Shown: one piece after another, positions 56,165 through 64,000 of the stretch
Position numbering within the stretch: the first letter of the stretch is position 1
Layout of the letters: each line of letters opens with the position of its first letter
Translations under genes and position numbers: made by a program
Notes under the pieces: model-generated
The model's database searches: none
Told to the model about the DNA's origin: nothing
What the model saw: the letters and a program-made list of their open reading frames with translations, nothing else
DNA from: Alphaproteobacteria bacterium
Lineage (GTDB): Bacteria > Pseudomonadota > Alphaproteobacteria > CAAHEQ01 > UBA3637
Assembly (NCBI GenBank): GCA_017559525.1
Contig: JAFYRI010000006.1
Location: 1 to 64,000, forward strand
DNA: 64,000 nucleotides
Direction: 5' to 3'

Positions 56165-57154
56165 ATGGCAGAATCTACAGTTGAAACATATCGGGTGTTA
56201 GAATCTGCCCTAAGACCATTATCTTTTTGGTATAATCAAGATAATGTAGAAGAAGTTGCAGTTGATTCTCCAGGGGGGATTTGGTTGCGTTTGCGTGGGA
56301 AGTATGCTTATCCTTGGCATTACCGTGAAGATCCTAAGTTAACACGTGAATACTTAAATAACATTATGTACATTATTGCAAACAGTAATGACTTTATGTT
56401 TAATCCAGCAGCAGGAACGCCAACAGTATATGCAACTTTACCAGGAGGACATCGTTTTTCTGGGATTGCGGGTAAAAACATTCAATATGATACAACTGAT
56501 GAAATTTTGGGTGGTGTTGCTTTAGCTATTCGTGTATACAGTGAAAATTTATCCATTAATATGGGAGATTTTGGTCTTGAAAAAGGTGGTCGTTTAAAAC
56601 GTTTAAATAAGTTACAAAATGTTGAAGATCCAGATGATCCATATGAGCGGTTGTTGTTATCTATTAAGCGGGGTGATCATATTTTGGTTAGTGGTGCAAC
56701 TGCAACAGGTAAAACAACATTTTTAAATAACTTAATTACTTTATTGGATGAGCATGAGCGTATTTTAACAATTGAAGATACGCGGGAATTAATTGTGCCG
56801 CATAAAAATCGTGTGCATATTGTTTTACCACGTACACAATTAACAAATACATTTGATTATAGACAAGTGATTGACTTGGCTGTACGCTTTACACCAGATG
56901 CTATTATTGGGGGTGAAATTTCTACATCAAATGCTGGTGCATTATGGGAATTGATGGGGTCAGGTCATAAAAACTGTTTTGCTACTATTCACGCTGAAAA
57001 TCCTGAAGCTGCATACAAAGCTTTTTTAGGGCGTATTTTACACTCATATCCAACAACGGATCGGGAAAAAACATTGAAGGAAATGCGAGATAAACTGCGT
57101 GTTGTTCAAATTAACCGCAATGGAAATATTCGTGCCATTACAGAAATTACTTAA
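56165..57154 (+). CDS. virB11: VirB11-family secretion ATPase
   Basis: A 329-residue hexameric traffic ATPase. The N-terminal domain (about 1-135) is followed by Walker A GATATGKT (177-184), the Asp box TIEDTREL (202-209), Walker B PDAIIGGEI (244-252) and the His box GHKNCFATIHAENP (267-280). It powers assembly and substrate transfer. The full N-terminal domain and motif set favour VirB11 over PilT/DotB, though all are related. AAAGGAG precedes the start; it is the last gene of the operon and a strong terminator follows. Confidence 0.92.
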   Translation: MAESTVETYRVLESALRPLSFWYNQDNVEEVAVDSPGGIWLRLRGKYAYPWHYREDPKLTREYLNNIMYIIANSNDFMFNPAAGTPTVYATLPGGHRFSGIAGKNIQYDTTDEILGGVALAIRVYSENLSINMGDFGLEKGGRLKRLNKLQNVEDPDDPYERLLLSIKRGDHILVSGATATGKTTFLNNLITLLDEHERILTIEDTRELIVPHKNRVHIVLPRTQLTNTFDYRQVIDLAVRFTPDAIIGGEISTSNAGALWELMGSGHKNCFATIHAENPEAAYKAFLGRILHSYPTTDREKTLKEMRDKLRVVQINRNGNIRAITEIT

Positions 57155-57158
57155 GAAA

Positions 57159-57186
57159 ATACCCACCAGTTGGTGGGTATATTTTT
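57159..57186 (+). terminator. Bidirectional terminator after the T4SS operon
   Basis: A perfect 9-bp stem ATACCCACC/GGTGGGTAT with a 4-base loop. The plus strand runs into ATTTTT; the minus strand runs into TTTTC, so it also serves the convergent 171-residue gene. Confidence 0.85.
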
Positions 57187-57700
57187 AACGTTCTTTTTGT
57201 ATTTCCCAAGGACGAGGAGTATATTTATTTAGGATGCGTTCTTGTTCTTGGATAAAATCTCGAGCTGTTGTTGAATGTAATAATCCTCCGACTGCTAAAA
57301 TACTGCCTAAAACAGGTTGGCCAACCATAAAACAAGCCAATCCAGCTCCCATCATTTTTACACTTTCTTTTTCTTTTTTTTGGATGGATTTGCCAGCATA
57401 AAAATAATTTTCTTTTTCTTGCCACGTCATTTGTTGGAAATGATTAAAATGTTTGATATTGTTTTCAATAGAACGTTTTTTATTTTCTTCGCGTTTATGA
57501 ATGGCATAGGCACTTAATCCACTAGCTAGAGATATTCCTAATGTAACATCTTGGTTGTCTTTATCAACAGCCAATGTTCCCAATAAAGCGGCTGCACACG
57601 TTCCCATTTGAAAAATTTTCATGGCCAACCATGTATGATGTGTTTGATTGTATGTATTAATTTCTTTTTTTATTTCATTTGGTAAATAGTTTGTATCCAT
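57185..57700 (-). CDS. Unknown membrane protein
   Basis: A 171-residue protein with paired hydrophobic stretches (about 28-45 with 52-70, and about 115-145) separated by charged helical segments. The ATG at 57700 follows GAGG by 6 bases and is preferred over an upstream in-frame start. Its promoter reads TTGATT-17-TATAAT. Directly downstream of the secretion operon but on the opposite strand; a link to it is not shown. Family not recognised. Confidence 0.6.
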   Translation of the reverse strand: MDTNYLPNEIKKEINTYNQTHHTWLAMKIFQMGTCAAALLGTLAVDKDNQDVTLGISLASGLSAYAIHKREENKKRSIENNIKHFNHFQQMTWQEKENYFYAGKSIQKKEKESVKMMGAGLACFMVGQPVLGSILAVGGLLHSTTARDFIQEQERILNKYTPRPWEIQKER

Positions 57701-57727
57701 AGCAAACCTCATTTGTAACATACTAAT

Positions 57728-57756
57728 ATTATATCACAAATGAGTAAAAAAATCAA
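57728..57756 (-). promoter_or_regulatory. Promoter of the 171-residue membrane protein gene
   Basis: Minus strand -35 TTGATT (57756-57751), 17-base spacer, -10 TATAAT (57733-57728). Confidence 0.7.
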
Positions 57757-57789
57757 TTTGAGTGAATATTTTGCATAAAAGTCAATATA

Positions 57790-58737
57790 TTATCTTTGCT
57801 TTATTGTATTGGCAATTTCGTAAGCAGGATTAAAGGGAGTGTCGGGTCTTTTTACTTGTTTTTTTTGCCCTAATGGGGCGGCATGACCACTCGAATACAA
57901 ATCTTGATGAAAGCGTTTGTGTTTTTCACTCATCATGCTATCTGGCGCAAAAATATACACATCGGCTGAGGTAGCACAACATTCTGAACACATTGAAATG
58001 GAATCCCCTGTTACCACAATTGTATCGGCATGAGCTAATAATCCAAAATACGGATTCTCGTCAGTATCACCAAATTGATACAGATAAGAGTGTTTTGGCA
58101 AACGAGAACGAATAACTTCTATCACATCTTTTGGTGTGCGTCTGGATGTTGTTACTAAAATTGAAGCGGGATTTAAGGCCAATACACCGTCCATTAATTG
58201 ATGTGCCATATCTGTTGTAAAGGGTTTATCTTTGGTTGCTCCACCAACAATTAAACTGAGGGCAGGGTGGTCAAATTTTCCAAATTTCGATTGCCATTTA
58301 TTATATTCGACTTGTAATTTTTCCAGTGTAATACGATGAGGCGCTCCAGAAACTCGCAAAACATTTTTGGCGTGTCCCGAATATGAATCATGAGCGGGAA
58401 TAACCATTAAATCCGCCTCATTAAAGCCGGCCCATCCGACATTCATTAGTTGAATGATTTTAGTATGACCTTTAGATTGGCGTTTAATCCATCTGGCAAC
58501 GGGAAAAGAACGTCGTCCAGCGCTTAATACGATATTTGGCCATGGAAATGTTAATACCTCTTTGGAGTCGTTTGTTAAGCCAATTAAAGACGCACCACGC
58601 AAAAAATTTGGTAGATGTACCCATTTATTATATCGAATGTCTTTTCGCTCATAAGGTGTGTTTAAAGCTTCAGCAACACCCAATAATTGATTGACATTAC
58701 CGGCGCGATCATCAGCTAACACCCAAACAGTTGTCAT
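57790..58737 (-). CDS. ELM1-like protein (mitochondrial fission ELM1 family)
   Basis: A 315-residue protein matching the bacterial ELM1 family, a glycosyltransferase-B-like fold: N-terminal VWVLADDRAGNVNQLLGVAEAL, then IVLSAGRRSFPVARW, LIVGGATKDKPF, and a C-terminal IVVTGDSISMCSECCATS segment. Many Alphaproteobacteria carry one; its substrate is unknown. The ATG overlaps the stop of the upstream hydrolase gene, so the two are coupled. Confidence 0.8.
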   Translation of the reverse strand: MTTVWVLADDRAGNVNQLLGVAEALNTPYERKDIRYNKWVHLPNFLRGASLIGLTNDSKEVLTFPWPNIVLSAGRRSFPVARWIKRQSKGHTKIIQLMNVGWAGFNEADLMVIPAHDSYSGHAKNVLRVSGAPHRITLEKLQVEYNKWQSKFGKFDHPALSLIVGGATKDKPFTTDMAHQLMDGVLALNPASILVTTSRRTPKDVIEVIRSRLPKHSYLYQFGDTDENPYFGLLAHADTIVVTGDSISMCSECCATSADVYIFAPDSMMSEKHKRFHQDLYSSGHAAPLGQKKQVKRPDTPFNPAYEIANTIKQR

Positions 58738-59504
58738 TTTGTCATCCCCATTTGATAAATTTTATCAGTAACTTTATTGAATCCTTTGTGGTGGGATGCA
58801 TTTGGCACAATTGTTATTTTATCATCAGATGCAATAAATTCCTGTGTTAATTCCGCTGGCACAACATCATCTTCTTCGCCTACAAAATGATGTTGAGGTA
58901 TTTTATAAAAATCTACCTTCTTGTCTGCCAAATTTAAAGATTTATCTAATGGTTCATCTGAATGATAATCACTCCATGCTTTATGATCCAACACACCGGC
59001 AATAGTAATAAGATAGGCGACTTTTTCCGGATGACGGATGGCTATTTGTCCCGCAATTTGAGCTCCTCCTGAATATCCGATTAAAATGGCTTGATTAGCG
59101 CGTGCCTTTTTCATTAAATTTGATACAGCTTTTTCCATCGATCCAATTACCTCTTCAGAAAAACGCCCGTTTGTCCATACGCTTTCATCACAAGCACCGG
59201 CTTGTAAATATTGACAAGGACGTCCTAAATATACCACGTTTGGATTCGGATCTTTGGCAGCTAGTTCCCGTAAAAAGGTGCCTTTTGGGGTCGGATTATC
59301 GGTTGGATAGCCTCGTCCATCAAAGGCGTTGCCATCGCCTTCAATATAAATACGAATCGGATTGCCAGGAGCATCTACTTTAAACCAACTGGCTACGACA
59401 AAAGGTGGTACAGTTTGTGTTTGAAAGCGATAGTCGGTTAAAACGTTTTTGGCCGAACAACCGCCAAGGCACATAACTAATAAGGTAATTAGTATTTTTT
59501 TCAT
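58734..59504 (-). CDS. Alpha/beta-hydrolase lipoprotein
   Basis: A 256-residue protein with a lipobox (LGGC, Cys at about residue 16) and an alpha/beta-hydrolase core: IYIEGDGNAFDGRGYP near the oxyanion region, the nucleophile elbow GYSGG, an Asp in VGEEDDVVP and a His in SHHKG. It is probably anchored to the envelope and hydrolyses esters, but no substrate can be named. It is translationally coupled to the ELM1-like gene. Confidence 0.78.
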   Translation of the reverse strand: MKKILITLLVMCLGGCSAKNVLTDYRFQTQTVPPFVVASWFKVDAPGNPIRIYIEGDGNAFDGRGYPTDNPTPKGTFLRELAAKDPNPNVVYLGRPCQYLQAGACDESVWTNGRFSEEVIGSMEKAVSNLMKKARANQAILIGYSGGAQIAGQIAIRHPEKVAYLITIAGVLDHKAWSDYHSDEPLDKSLNLADKKVDFYKIPQHHFVGEEDDVVPAELTQEFIASDDKITIVPNASHHKGFNKVTDKIYQMGMTK

Positions 59505-59594
59505 GCATTCAGATTAGCATAATTAAGGATAGTTGACAAGGTAATTTTTAATGCCCACTTGAATTGTGTCAGGCAAGAAAGGAGGGGGATTATC

Positions 59595-59630
59595 ATGCCA
59601 GGATGTGGATGTGGAACAAAAAAGAAATAA
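59595..59630 (+). CDS. Candidate 11-residue Cys-Gly micro-ORF
   Basis: ATG with the strong ribosome site AAAGGAGGGGG 5-7 bases upstream encodes MPGCGCGTKKK and stops with TAA. A perfect -35-like TTGACA lies at 59533, but I see no good -10. A hairpin CCCCTTGG/CCAAGGGG (59659-59687) follows without a T-run. It could be a small metal- or redox-responsive peptide, a leader peptide, or chance. It is the only plus-strand coding signal in the 198-bp gap 59505-59702. Confidence 0.35.
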   Translation: MPGCGCGTKKK

Positions 59631-59702
59631 TTCTGTAAATGAAGTATTTCATTAATATCCCCTTGGTTGAAAGTGTTCTCCAAGGGGAGACTATGTAATG
59701 GC

Positions 59703-60164
59703 TTAGTCTCTTGCGCGAATCCAAAATTGTTTCTTGGTATTTTTTTCGAATCCGTTTGCTAGTCGCGATGCGATTCGTTCTGCGAATCCTTTGTTTGGGT
59801 GTTTGACAATTAACTTAACGGAACGGGTACCCATAATTTGGGTCATCATGTCTAATACATTTTGGGGAGTTTCTCTTAGCAGTTTTGCGACACTTTTATC
59901 GTTTAGGTACAAATTAAATAGTAATTCAATATCTCTTTTATCACTGGAACGTGAAAGATTATATTTGTGGTATGACTTTTTGATGTTTAATCGACATTTT
60001 TTCCAAGCTCTTGCCCATTTTTCAATGGGTTTTGTAGAGAGGGTTTGTTCGGATTTTAATAAGGCATTTTTTAATAGGTGTGAACCGAGAGCAGATAGCC
60101 GACAGTCGTGTGTATAAAATGTTTTTAAAATGGCGGTGTATTCTTCTTCTGAAAAACGATCCAC
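59703..60164 (-). CDS. Unknown basic protein
   Basis: A 153-residue, Lys/Arg-rich protein with no signal or membrane helix, predicted mostly helical. GTG start at 60164 after AAAGGAG. A possible promoter TTGCAC-16-TAAATT lies upstream. I do not recognise a family; the net positive charge would allow nucleic-acid binding but no motif shows it. Codon use is like the neighbours. Confidence 0.6.
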   Translation of the reverse strand: MDRFSEEEYTAILKTFYTHDCRLSALGSHLLKNALLKSEQTLSTKPIEKWARAWKKCRLNIKKSYHKYNLSRSSDKRDIELLFNLYLNDKSVAKLLRETPQNVLDMMTQIMGTRSVKLIVKHPNKGFAERIASRLANGFEKNTKKQFWIRARD

Positions 60165-60297
60165 TTAAATTCTCCTTTACTTTAATTTATCATAAAACAG
60201 AAAGAGTGCAAGAAAAATAATTTTTTAATTTTTTGTTAAAAAAACAAAATGTTATTTCATTTTTGTATAAAAAAATATTTTTTATCAAAAAAAGTGC

Positions 60298-60326
60298 TTG
60301 ACTTTTGTTTTGAAAAAGTTTATACT
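60298..60326 (+). promoter_or_regulatory. Promoter of the small secreted repeat protein
   Basis: TTGACT (60298-60303), 17-base spacer, TATACT (60321-60326), leaving an AT-rich leader of about 107 bases before the ATG. The rest of the gap 60165-60439 is AT-rich without other signals. Confidence 0.7.
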
Positions 60327-60439
60327 ATGCGCGATTTTTCGTTTTTAAAAAGGAATTACATTTCAAAAGATTAAAATTTGTAATAATTACAATGAATTAG
60401 TAAAGAAAATAACATTATTATAACATAAGGGAAAAATAA

Positions 60440-60757
60440 ATGAAGAATGTTTTAAGTAAAACATTGGTGGGTTTTTTTGTTTTTGGTAGTATTATTGTTT
60501 CTAATGGTATGGAAATTGTAAGAGATATACGTGAACAAAATACATTGCCACCAACATCAGATATGCCTATGGCAAATTCTTTAACTCCAACACCAGACAT
60601 GCCTATGGCAAATTCATTGCCTCCATGTATTGAGGCTCCGACTAAAAGAATGGCTAACACATTGCCACCAACTTGGGATTATTGTTTCCCTGGTGACAGA
60701 ATTGCAAATTCTTTACCGCCTGTTCCAGAATACGACAAAGCAAGAACACGTTGTTAA
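60440..60757 (+). CDS. Small secreted protein with ANSLPP repeats
   Basis: A 105-residue protein with a signal peptide (about 1-23). The mature part is built of five loosely spaced copies of an (A)N(S/T)L(P/T)P core, three preceded by Met-Ala, with two near-identical 13-residue units of the form TPDMPMANSL in the middle. It has three Cys and ends in RTRC. RBS AAGGGAAA. Proline-rich and disordered-looking, probably exported by Sec. No family recognised. A hairpin follows at 60774-60808. Confidence 0.65.
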   Translation: MKNVLSKTLVGFFVFGSIIVSNGMEIVRDIREQNTLPPTSDMPMANSLTPTPDMPMANSLPPCIEAPTKRMANTLPPTWDYCFPGDRIANSLPPVPEYDKARTRC

Positions 60758-60773
60758 TATAAAGTATTTGGAT

Positions 60774-60808
60774 ATTATCCCCCTCTCTTTTTTAGAAAGG
60801 GGGATAAT
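60774..60808 (+). terminator. Hairpin after the small secreted protein gene
   Basis: An 11-bp perfect stem ATTATCCCCCT/AGGGGGATAAT with a 13-base T-rich loop. Only TTATA follows, so it may stabilise the mRNA end or terminate weakly. Confidence 0.6.
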
Positions 60809-60897
60809 TTATAGGTGTATATGGATTGTTATAATGTTTGTACACATTGTTTTGTAATATTAGTTATAGATTGGATGTTGAGTAGAGTAAGTAAATT

Positions 60898-60925
60898 ATT
60901 CCCTTGCATTGCGAGGGAATTTTTG
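60898..60925 (+). terminator. Terminator-like hairpin upstream of yejB
   Basis: A 7-bp stem ATTCCCT/AGGGAAT with a 9-base loop, followed by TTTTTG, 15 bases before the yejB ATG. Confidence 0.5.
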
Positions 60926-60939
60926 TCATATTATATAGT

Positions 60940-62040
60940 ATGAGTAAGACTTATTTTTTAAAGCGATTATTATTTATCCCAATTACTTTGTTCGGTATTA
61001 TGGCGGTAAATTTTTTATTTGTACAATTGGCACCAGGAGGGCCAGTTGAACAGATGATGACTAAAATTACAACGGGAGCTCCAACAGATGCACTGTCTCG
61101 TGTTAGTGGTACAGCAGGCGCATTGGAAAGTGTCGTACCATCTGTAAAGAATGACTCTAAATATCGAGGGAGTCAGGGATTAAATGAACAGTTAAAAATA
61201 GAATTAACAAAACAATTTGGATTTGATAAACCACCTTTAGAACGATTCTGGATTATGATAAAGAGCTATGTTGTTTTTGATTTTGGAAAGAGCTTTTATC
61301 AGGATAAATCTGTTATTGATTTAATTTTAGAGCGAATGCCTGTATCAATTTCATTGGGTGTTTTTTCAACGTTATTAATTTATTTGATAGCCATTCCGTT
61401 GGGAATAAAAAAAGCAATTAAGCATGGATCTAAATTTGATATTACGACAAGCTGGATTTTAACAATCAGTTATGCTGTTCCGGCATTTTTATTGGCAATT
61501 TTTTTAATTATTGTTTTTGCTGGAGGCAGGTATTTTTCTTGGTTCCCATTAAAGGGATTAACATCAGATGATTGGGAACAATTGTCTTGGGGACGACAAA
61601 TTTTAGATTATTTATGGCATTTGACATTGCCGGTTATTGCAATGACAGTTGGGGGATTGGCAGGATTGTGTTTTTTAACTAAAAATGCATTTTTAGATGA
61701 GTTGGGAAAAAACTATGTGCGTACAGCCAAAGCAAAAGGGTTGAACAATCGCCAAATTTTATATGGTCATGTATTTCGTAATGCGATGTTAATAGTAATT
61801 GCTGGTTTTCCCGCAATGCTGGTGAGTATGTTGTTTACCGGCTCTGTTTTAATTGAGGTGATTTTTTCTTTAAATGGGTTGGGATTGTTAGGATTTGAAG
61901 CAGTTCAAAATAGAGATTATCCTATTGTATTTGGGACATTATATTTATTTGCATTGTTGGGATTGGTTCTTAACTTAATTAGTGACTTTATATACACGCT
62001 AGTGGATCCTAGAATTCATTTTGATAAGAGGTTGAAATGA
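60940..62040 (+). CDS. yejB: Peptide ABC importer permease YejB
   Basis: A 366-residue inner-membrane permease of the DppB/OppB type with the long N-terminal periplasmic insertion typical of YejB (about 45-105) and the EAA-type loop (KNYVRTAKAKGLNNRQILYG). YejABEF imports oligopeptides, including microcin C in E. coli. The ATG at 60940 gives the family N-terminus; no Shine-Dalgarno is visible, and a -10-like TATTAT at 60929 hints at a leaderless mRNA. The binding-protein gene yejA is not in the window. Confidence 0.9.
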   Translation: MSKTYFLKRLLFIPITLFGIMAVNFLFVQLAPGGPVEQMMTKITTGAPTDALSRVSGTAGALESVVPSVKNDSKYRGSQGLNEQLKIELTKQFGFDKPPLERFWIMIKSYVVFDFGKSFYQDKSVIDLILERMPVSISLGVFSTLLIYLIAIPLGIKKAIKHGSKFDITTSWILTISYAVPAFLLAIFLIIVFAGGRYFSWFPLKGLTSDDWEQLSWGRQILDYLWHLTLPVIAMTVGGLAGLCFLTKNAFLDELGKNYVRTAKAKGLNNRQILYGHVFRNAMLIVIAGFPAMLVSMLFTGSVLIEVIFSLNGLGLLGFEAVQNRDYPIVFGTLYLFALLGLVLNLISDFIYTLVDPRIHFDKRLK

Positions 62041-63062
62041 TTTCTAAGTTGACACAAAAAAGAATGCGCATTTTTAAATCCAATAAAAGAGCTTATTGGG
62101 CATTAATGTTGTTAATATGTCTGTTGGTATTTAGTTTGTTCGCGCCGTTATTAGCTCATGATAAACCATTGGTTGTATCGTATAAAGGGCAATTATATTT
62201 ACCTATGTTTCAATTTGTGTCGGATACCGTTTTTGATGGTAATTTACCAACCGAAGCCGATTTTAAAGATACTTATACGATACATCAAATTGAACAAAAT
62301 GGATGGATGATTTTGCCTCCAATTGAATGGTATTACGATACTGTTGATTATTTTTCGGCAGAGCCAGTACCAAGCGCTCCTTCAAAAAGACATTGGTTGG
62401 GAACGGATGATCAAGGGCGTGATGTTCTTGCTCGTTTAATTTATGCTGTTCGGTTGGGATTGATTTTTGGTATTTTATTAACGGTTTGTTCGGTAATTAT
62501 TGGTGTTTTAATTGGGGCATTGCAAGGGTACTTTGGTGGTTATACCGATTTGTTAATTGGGCGTTTTTTAGAAATTTGGGGGTCTTTGCCACAATTATTT
62601 ATTTTAATTATTGTATCTAGTTTAATTACGCCAGGTTTTTGGTCGATTTTATTGATTTTATTATTGTTTAGTTGGACATCGTTAACTGGAGTTGTGCGCG
62701 CTGAATTTTTACGAACAAGGGGACTTGATTATGTTAAAGCAGCTCGTGGTTTAGGGCTAACCGATTTTCAAGTGATGTTAAAACATATTTTGCCAAATGC
62801 TTTAGTGGCTACAATTACATATGTTCCATTTATGCTAGCTGGGGCGATTGTGTCGTTATCTGCTCTTGATTTTTTGGGATTAGGATTGCCAGTTGGTACA
62901 CCTAGTTTAGGGGAATTAATTCGGCAAGGAAAAGAAAATTTAAATGCTCCATGGTTGGGGTTGACGGCCTTTTTTACATTGACACTATTGTTGTCTTTGC
63001 TGGTTTTTGTTGGAGAAGGTGTTCGGGATGCTTTTGATCCCCATAAAAAGGAGAAAGCATGA
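62037..63062 (+). CDS. yejE: Peptide ABC importer permease YejE
   Basis: A 341-residue DppC/OppC-type permease with a large periplasmic insertion after the first helix and the motif HWLGTDDQGRDVLARLIYA, followed by the EAA loop (LDYVKAARGLGLTDFQVMLKHILPN, in two parts). Overlaps yejB by ATGA and yejF by ATGA, so the three subunits are translationally coupled. Confidence 0.92.
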   Translation: MISKLTQKRMRIFKSNKRAYWALMLLICLLVFSLFAPLLAHDKPLVVSYKGQLYLPMFQFVSDTVFDGNLPTEADFKDTYTIHQIEQNGWMILPPIEWYYDTVDYFSAEPVPSAPSKRHWLGTDDQGRDVLARLIYAVRLGLIFGILLTVCSVIIGVLIGALQGYFGGYTDLLIGRFLEIWGSLPQLFILIIVSSLITPGFWSILLILLLFSWTSLTGVVRAEFLRTRGLDYVKAARGLGLTDFQVMLKHILPNALVATITYVPFMLAGAIVSLSALDFLGLGLPVGTPSLGELIRQGKENLNAPWLGLTAFFTLTLLLSLLVFVGEGVRDAFDPHKKEKA

Positions 63063-64000
63063 GTTTATTAGATATCAAAAATTTGCGCGTGCGATTTGGC
63101 AGTTTTTTACCAGTAAAAAATGCTTCTATGCATATTAATGCAGGAGAGTTAGTTGCTTTGGTTGGTTCTAGTGGTTCGGGCAAATCTACTTTAGCAATGA
63201 GTATTTTGCGATTGATAGATGAATCTACCGTTCAAGGTAAAGTTATGTTTGGTGGGAAAAATCTTGTTTATTTAACAGAGGACAAATTACGTCAAATTCG
63301 TGGAAAAAAGATTGCCATGATTTTTCAAGAGCCAATGACATCTTTAAATCCACTTCATACAGTTGCTCAGCAAATTTCTGAAGTATTAAAAATGACTGGT
63401 CAATCTACTTCAAAGAAAATAGTATTATCTTTGTTAGAACAAGTTGAATTGATAGATACAGAACGTATTTATAAATCTTATCCTCATGAATTATCTGGTG
63501 GTCAACGTCAGCGTGTAATGATTGCAATGGCATTAGCGGGTAATCCCGAATTATTAATTGCAGATGAACCAACCACAGCTTTAGATGTAACAGTTCAAGC
63601 TCAAATTTTAGATTTGCTAAAACGATTACAACAAAAATTAAATTTGGCGATTTTATTTATTACACATGATTTAGATGTTGTTCGCCGAATTGCAGATAGA
63701 GTTTATGTTATGCAACATGGTAAAATTGTTTCAATGACTTTACCATCGGTTGCGCAGCCTTGGATACGTCATACACCCAAACAATTAAAGCGAGATCTAG
63801 CAATTGAAGTGGAAAATTTAAATGTTTATTATCATCGTTTTCATGCTGTTCAAGATGTATCTTTTTGTGTTCAACCTGGACGTACAATAGGAATAGTTGG
63901 TGAAAGTGGCTCAGGCAAATCGTCATTAGCCCAAGGGTTAATGCGCTTAATTGAAGCGCAAGGTCGGGTGTTAATCAACGGAAGTGATTTTTTTGCATTG
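63059..64000 (+). CDS. yejF: Peptide ABC importer ATPase YejF, 3' end beyond window
   Basis: The first 314 codons are present. The first ABC domain is complete: Walker A GSSGSGKST, Q-loop FQEPMTSLNP, signature LSGGQRQR, Walker B LLIADEPTT and a switch His in ITHD. The second ABC domain begins near residue 245, with Walker A GESGSGKSS visible before the edge. Two fused ATPase domains are typical of YejF. GGAG precedes the start and overlaps the yejE end. Confidence 0.92.
   Translation, partial: MSLLDIKNLRVRFGSFLPVKNASMHINAGELVALVGSSGSGKSTLAMSILRLIDESTVQGKVMFGGKNLVYLTEDKLRQIRGKKIAMIFQEPMTSLNPLHTVAQQISEVLKMTGQSTSKKIVLSLLEQVELIDTERIYKSYPHELSGGQRQRVMIAMALAGNPELLIADEPTTALDVTVQAQILDLLKRLQQKLNLAILFITHDLDVVRRIADRVYVMQHGKIVSMTLPSVAQPWIRHTPKQLKRDLAIEVENLNVYYHRFHAVQDVSFCVQPGRTIGIVGESGSGKSSLAQGLMRLIEAQGRVLINGSDFFAL

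Noticed and set aside
37584..57154. An integrative conjugative element
   Set aside because: No integrase beside it, no relaxase or VirD4 coupling gene, no flanking direct repeats seen, and similar base composition to neighbours. Absence outside the window cannot be judged.
59501..59683. A 60-codon minus-strand ORF
   Set aside because: It runs antisense to the Cys-Gly micro-ORF, has no Shine-Dalgarno and overlaps the start of the hydrolase lipoprotein gene.
60630..60857. A 75-codon plus-strand ORF overlapping the small secreted protein
   Set aside because: No ribosome site, and it passes through the downstream hairpin; the overlapped gene has a signal peptide and repeats.
1..64000. tRNA or rRNA genes, CRISPR arrays and insertion sequences
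   Set aside because: None recognised by eye on either strand, apart from the tRNA-like part of tmRNA.

Overview
The window looks like a chromosomal segment of an AT-rich alphaproteobacterium, most like the uncultured gut or host-associated lineages. Supporting signs are a circularly permuted two-piece tmRNA gene, an alphaproteobacterial SOS box (GTTC-N7-GTTC) in front of lexA, an alphaproteobacterial-type SspB, and the adjacent pairs mrcA-prfB and surA beside lptD. Two pilin-like proteins carry an SGRS-(M/L)-(V/I)-E signature that I associate with gut Alphaproteobacteria. The code is standard: TGA is a stop, and prfB has the classical +1 frameshift site. The species assignment is inference.

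Layout. 1-8.6 kb, minus strand: mrcA (PBP1A), prfB, a DUF47 phosphate-transport accessory, a PiT phosphate transporter and an AsmA/YhdP-like protein in one tight run, then the start of a pilin-like gene cut by the left edge. 8.7-10.6 kb, plus: dtd, a 63-residue ORF and murA. 10.7-13.7 kb, minus: fba, a pilin-like gene and cca. 13.7-16 kb, plus: rnd, ssrA (tmRNA), sspB and a ribbon-helix-helix gene. 16-29.6 kb, housekeeping on both strands: uppP, pgk, two HAD phosphatases, a candidate small RNA with an anti-Shine-Dalgarno stretch, lexA, nadK, sdaA, two unknown genes, neuB-neuC, a DUF3943 gene, a CorC-like gene and aroK. 29.6-37.5 kb, plus: a 50-residue membrane protein, a helical-repeat secreted protein, xerD, one continuous ORF containing both LptF/G and LptD, surA and folD.

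37.5-57.2 kb is the most unusual part: a 13-gene, one-strand operon behind a single good promoter, encoding part of a type IV secretion system. Its first gene is a secreted T4-lysozyme-like (GH24) enzyme, in the position of virB1. Six secreted proteins without recognised function follow. Then come two VirB8-like proteins flanking a small lipoprotein, a VirB9 with a C-terminal SPOR domain, a 2354-residue VirB10/DotG-like protein whose middle is built of about 80 tandem 17-residue repeats, and a VirB11 ATPase. VirB4, VirB6 and VirD4 homologues are not in the window. The order also resembles icmM-icmL-icmK-icmE of Dot/Icm systems. I infer an envelope-spanning machine adapted to open and grip peptidoglycan.

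57.2-64 kb holds an unknown membrane gene, an ELM1-like gene with an alpha/beta-hydrolase lipoprotein gene, an 11-codon Cys-Gly micro-ORF, a basic unknown protein, a small secreted repeat protein, and yejB-yejE-yejF (peptide ABC importer), the last cut by the right edge.

Most promoters I could identify are sigma70-like with 16-18 bp spacers. The divergent cca and rnd promoters are placed so that both mRNAs would be leaderless. All functional calls rest on reading motifs by eye; no database search was run.
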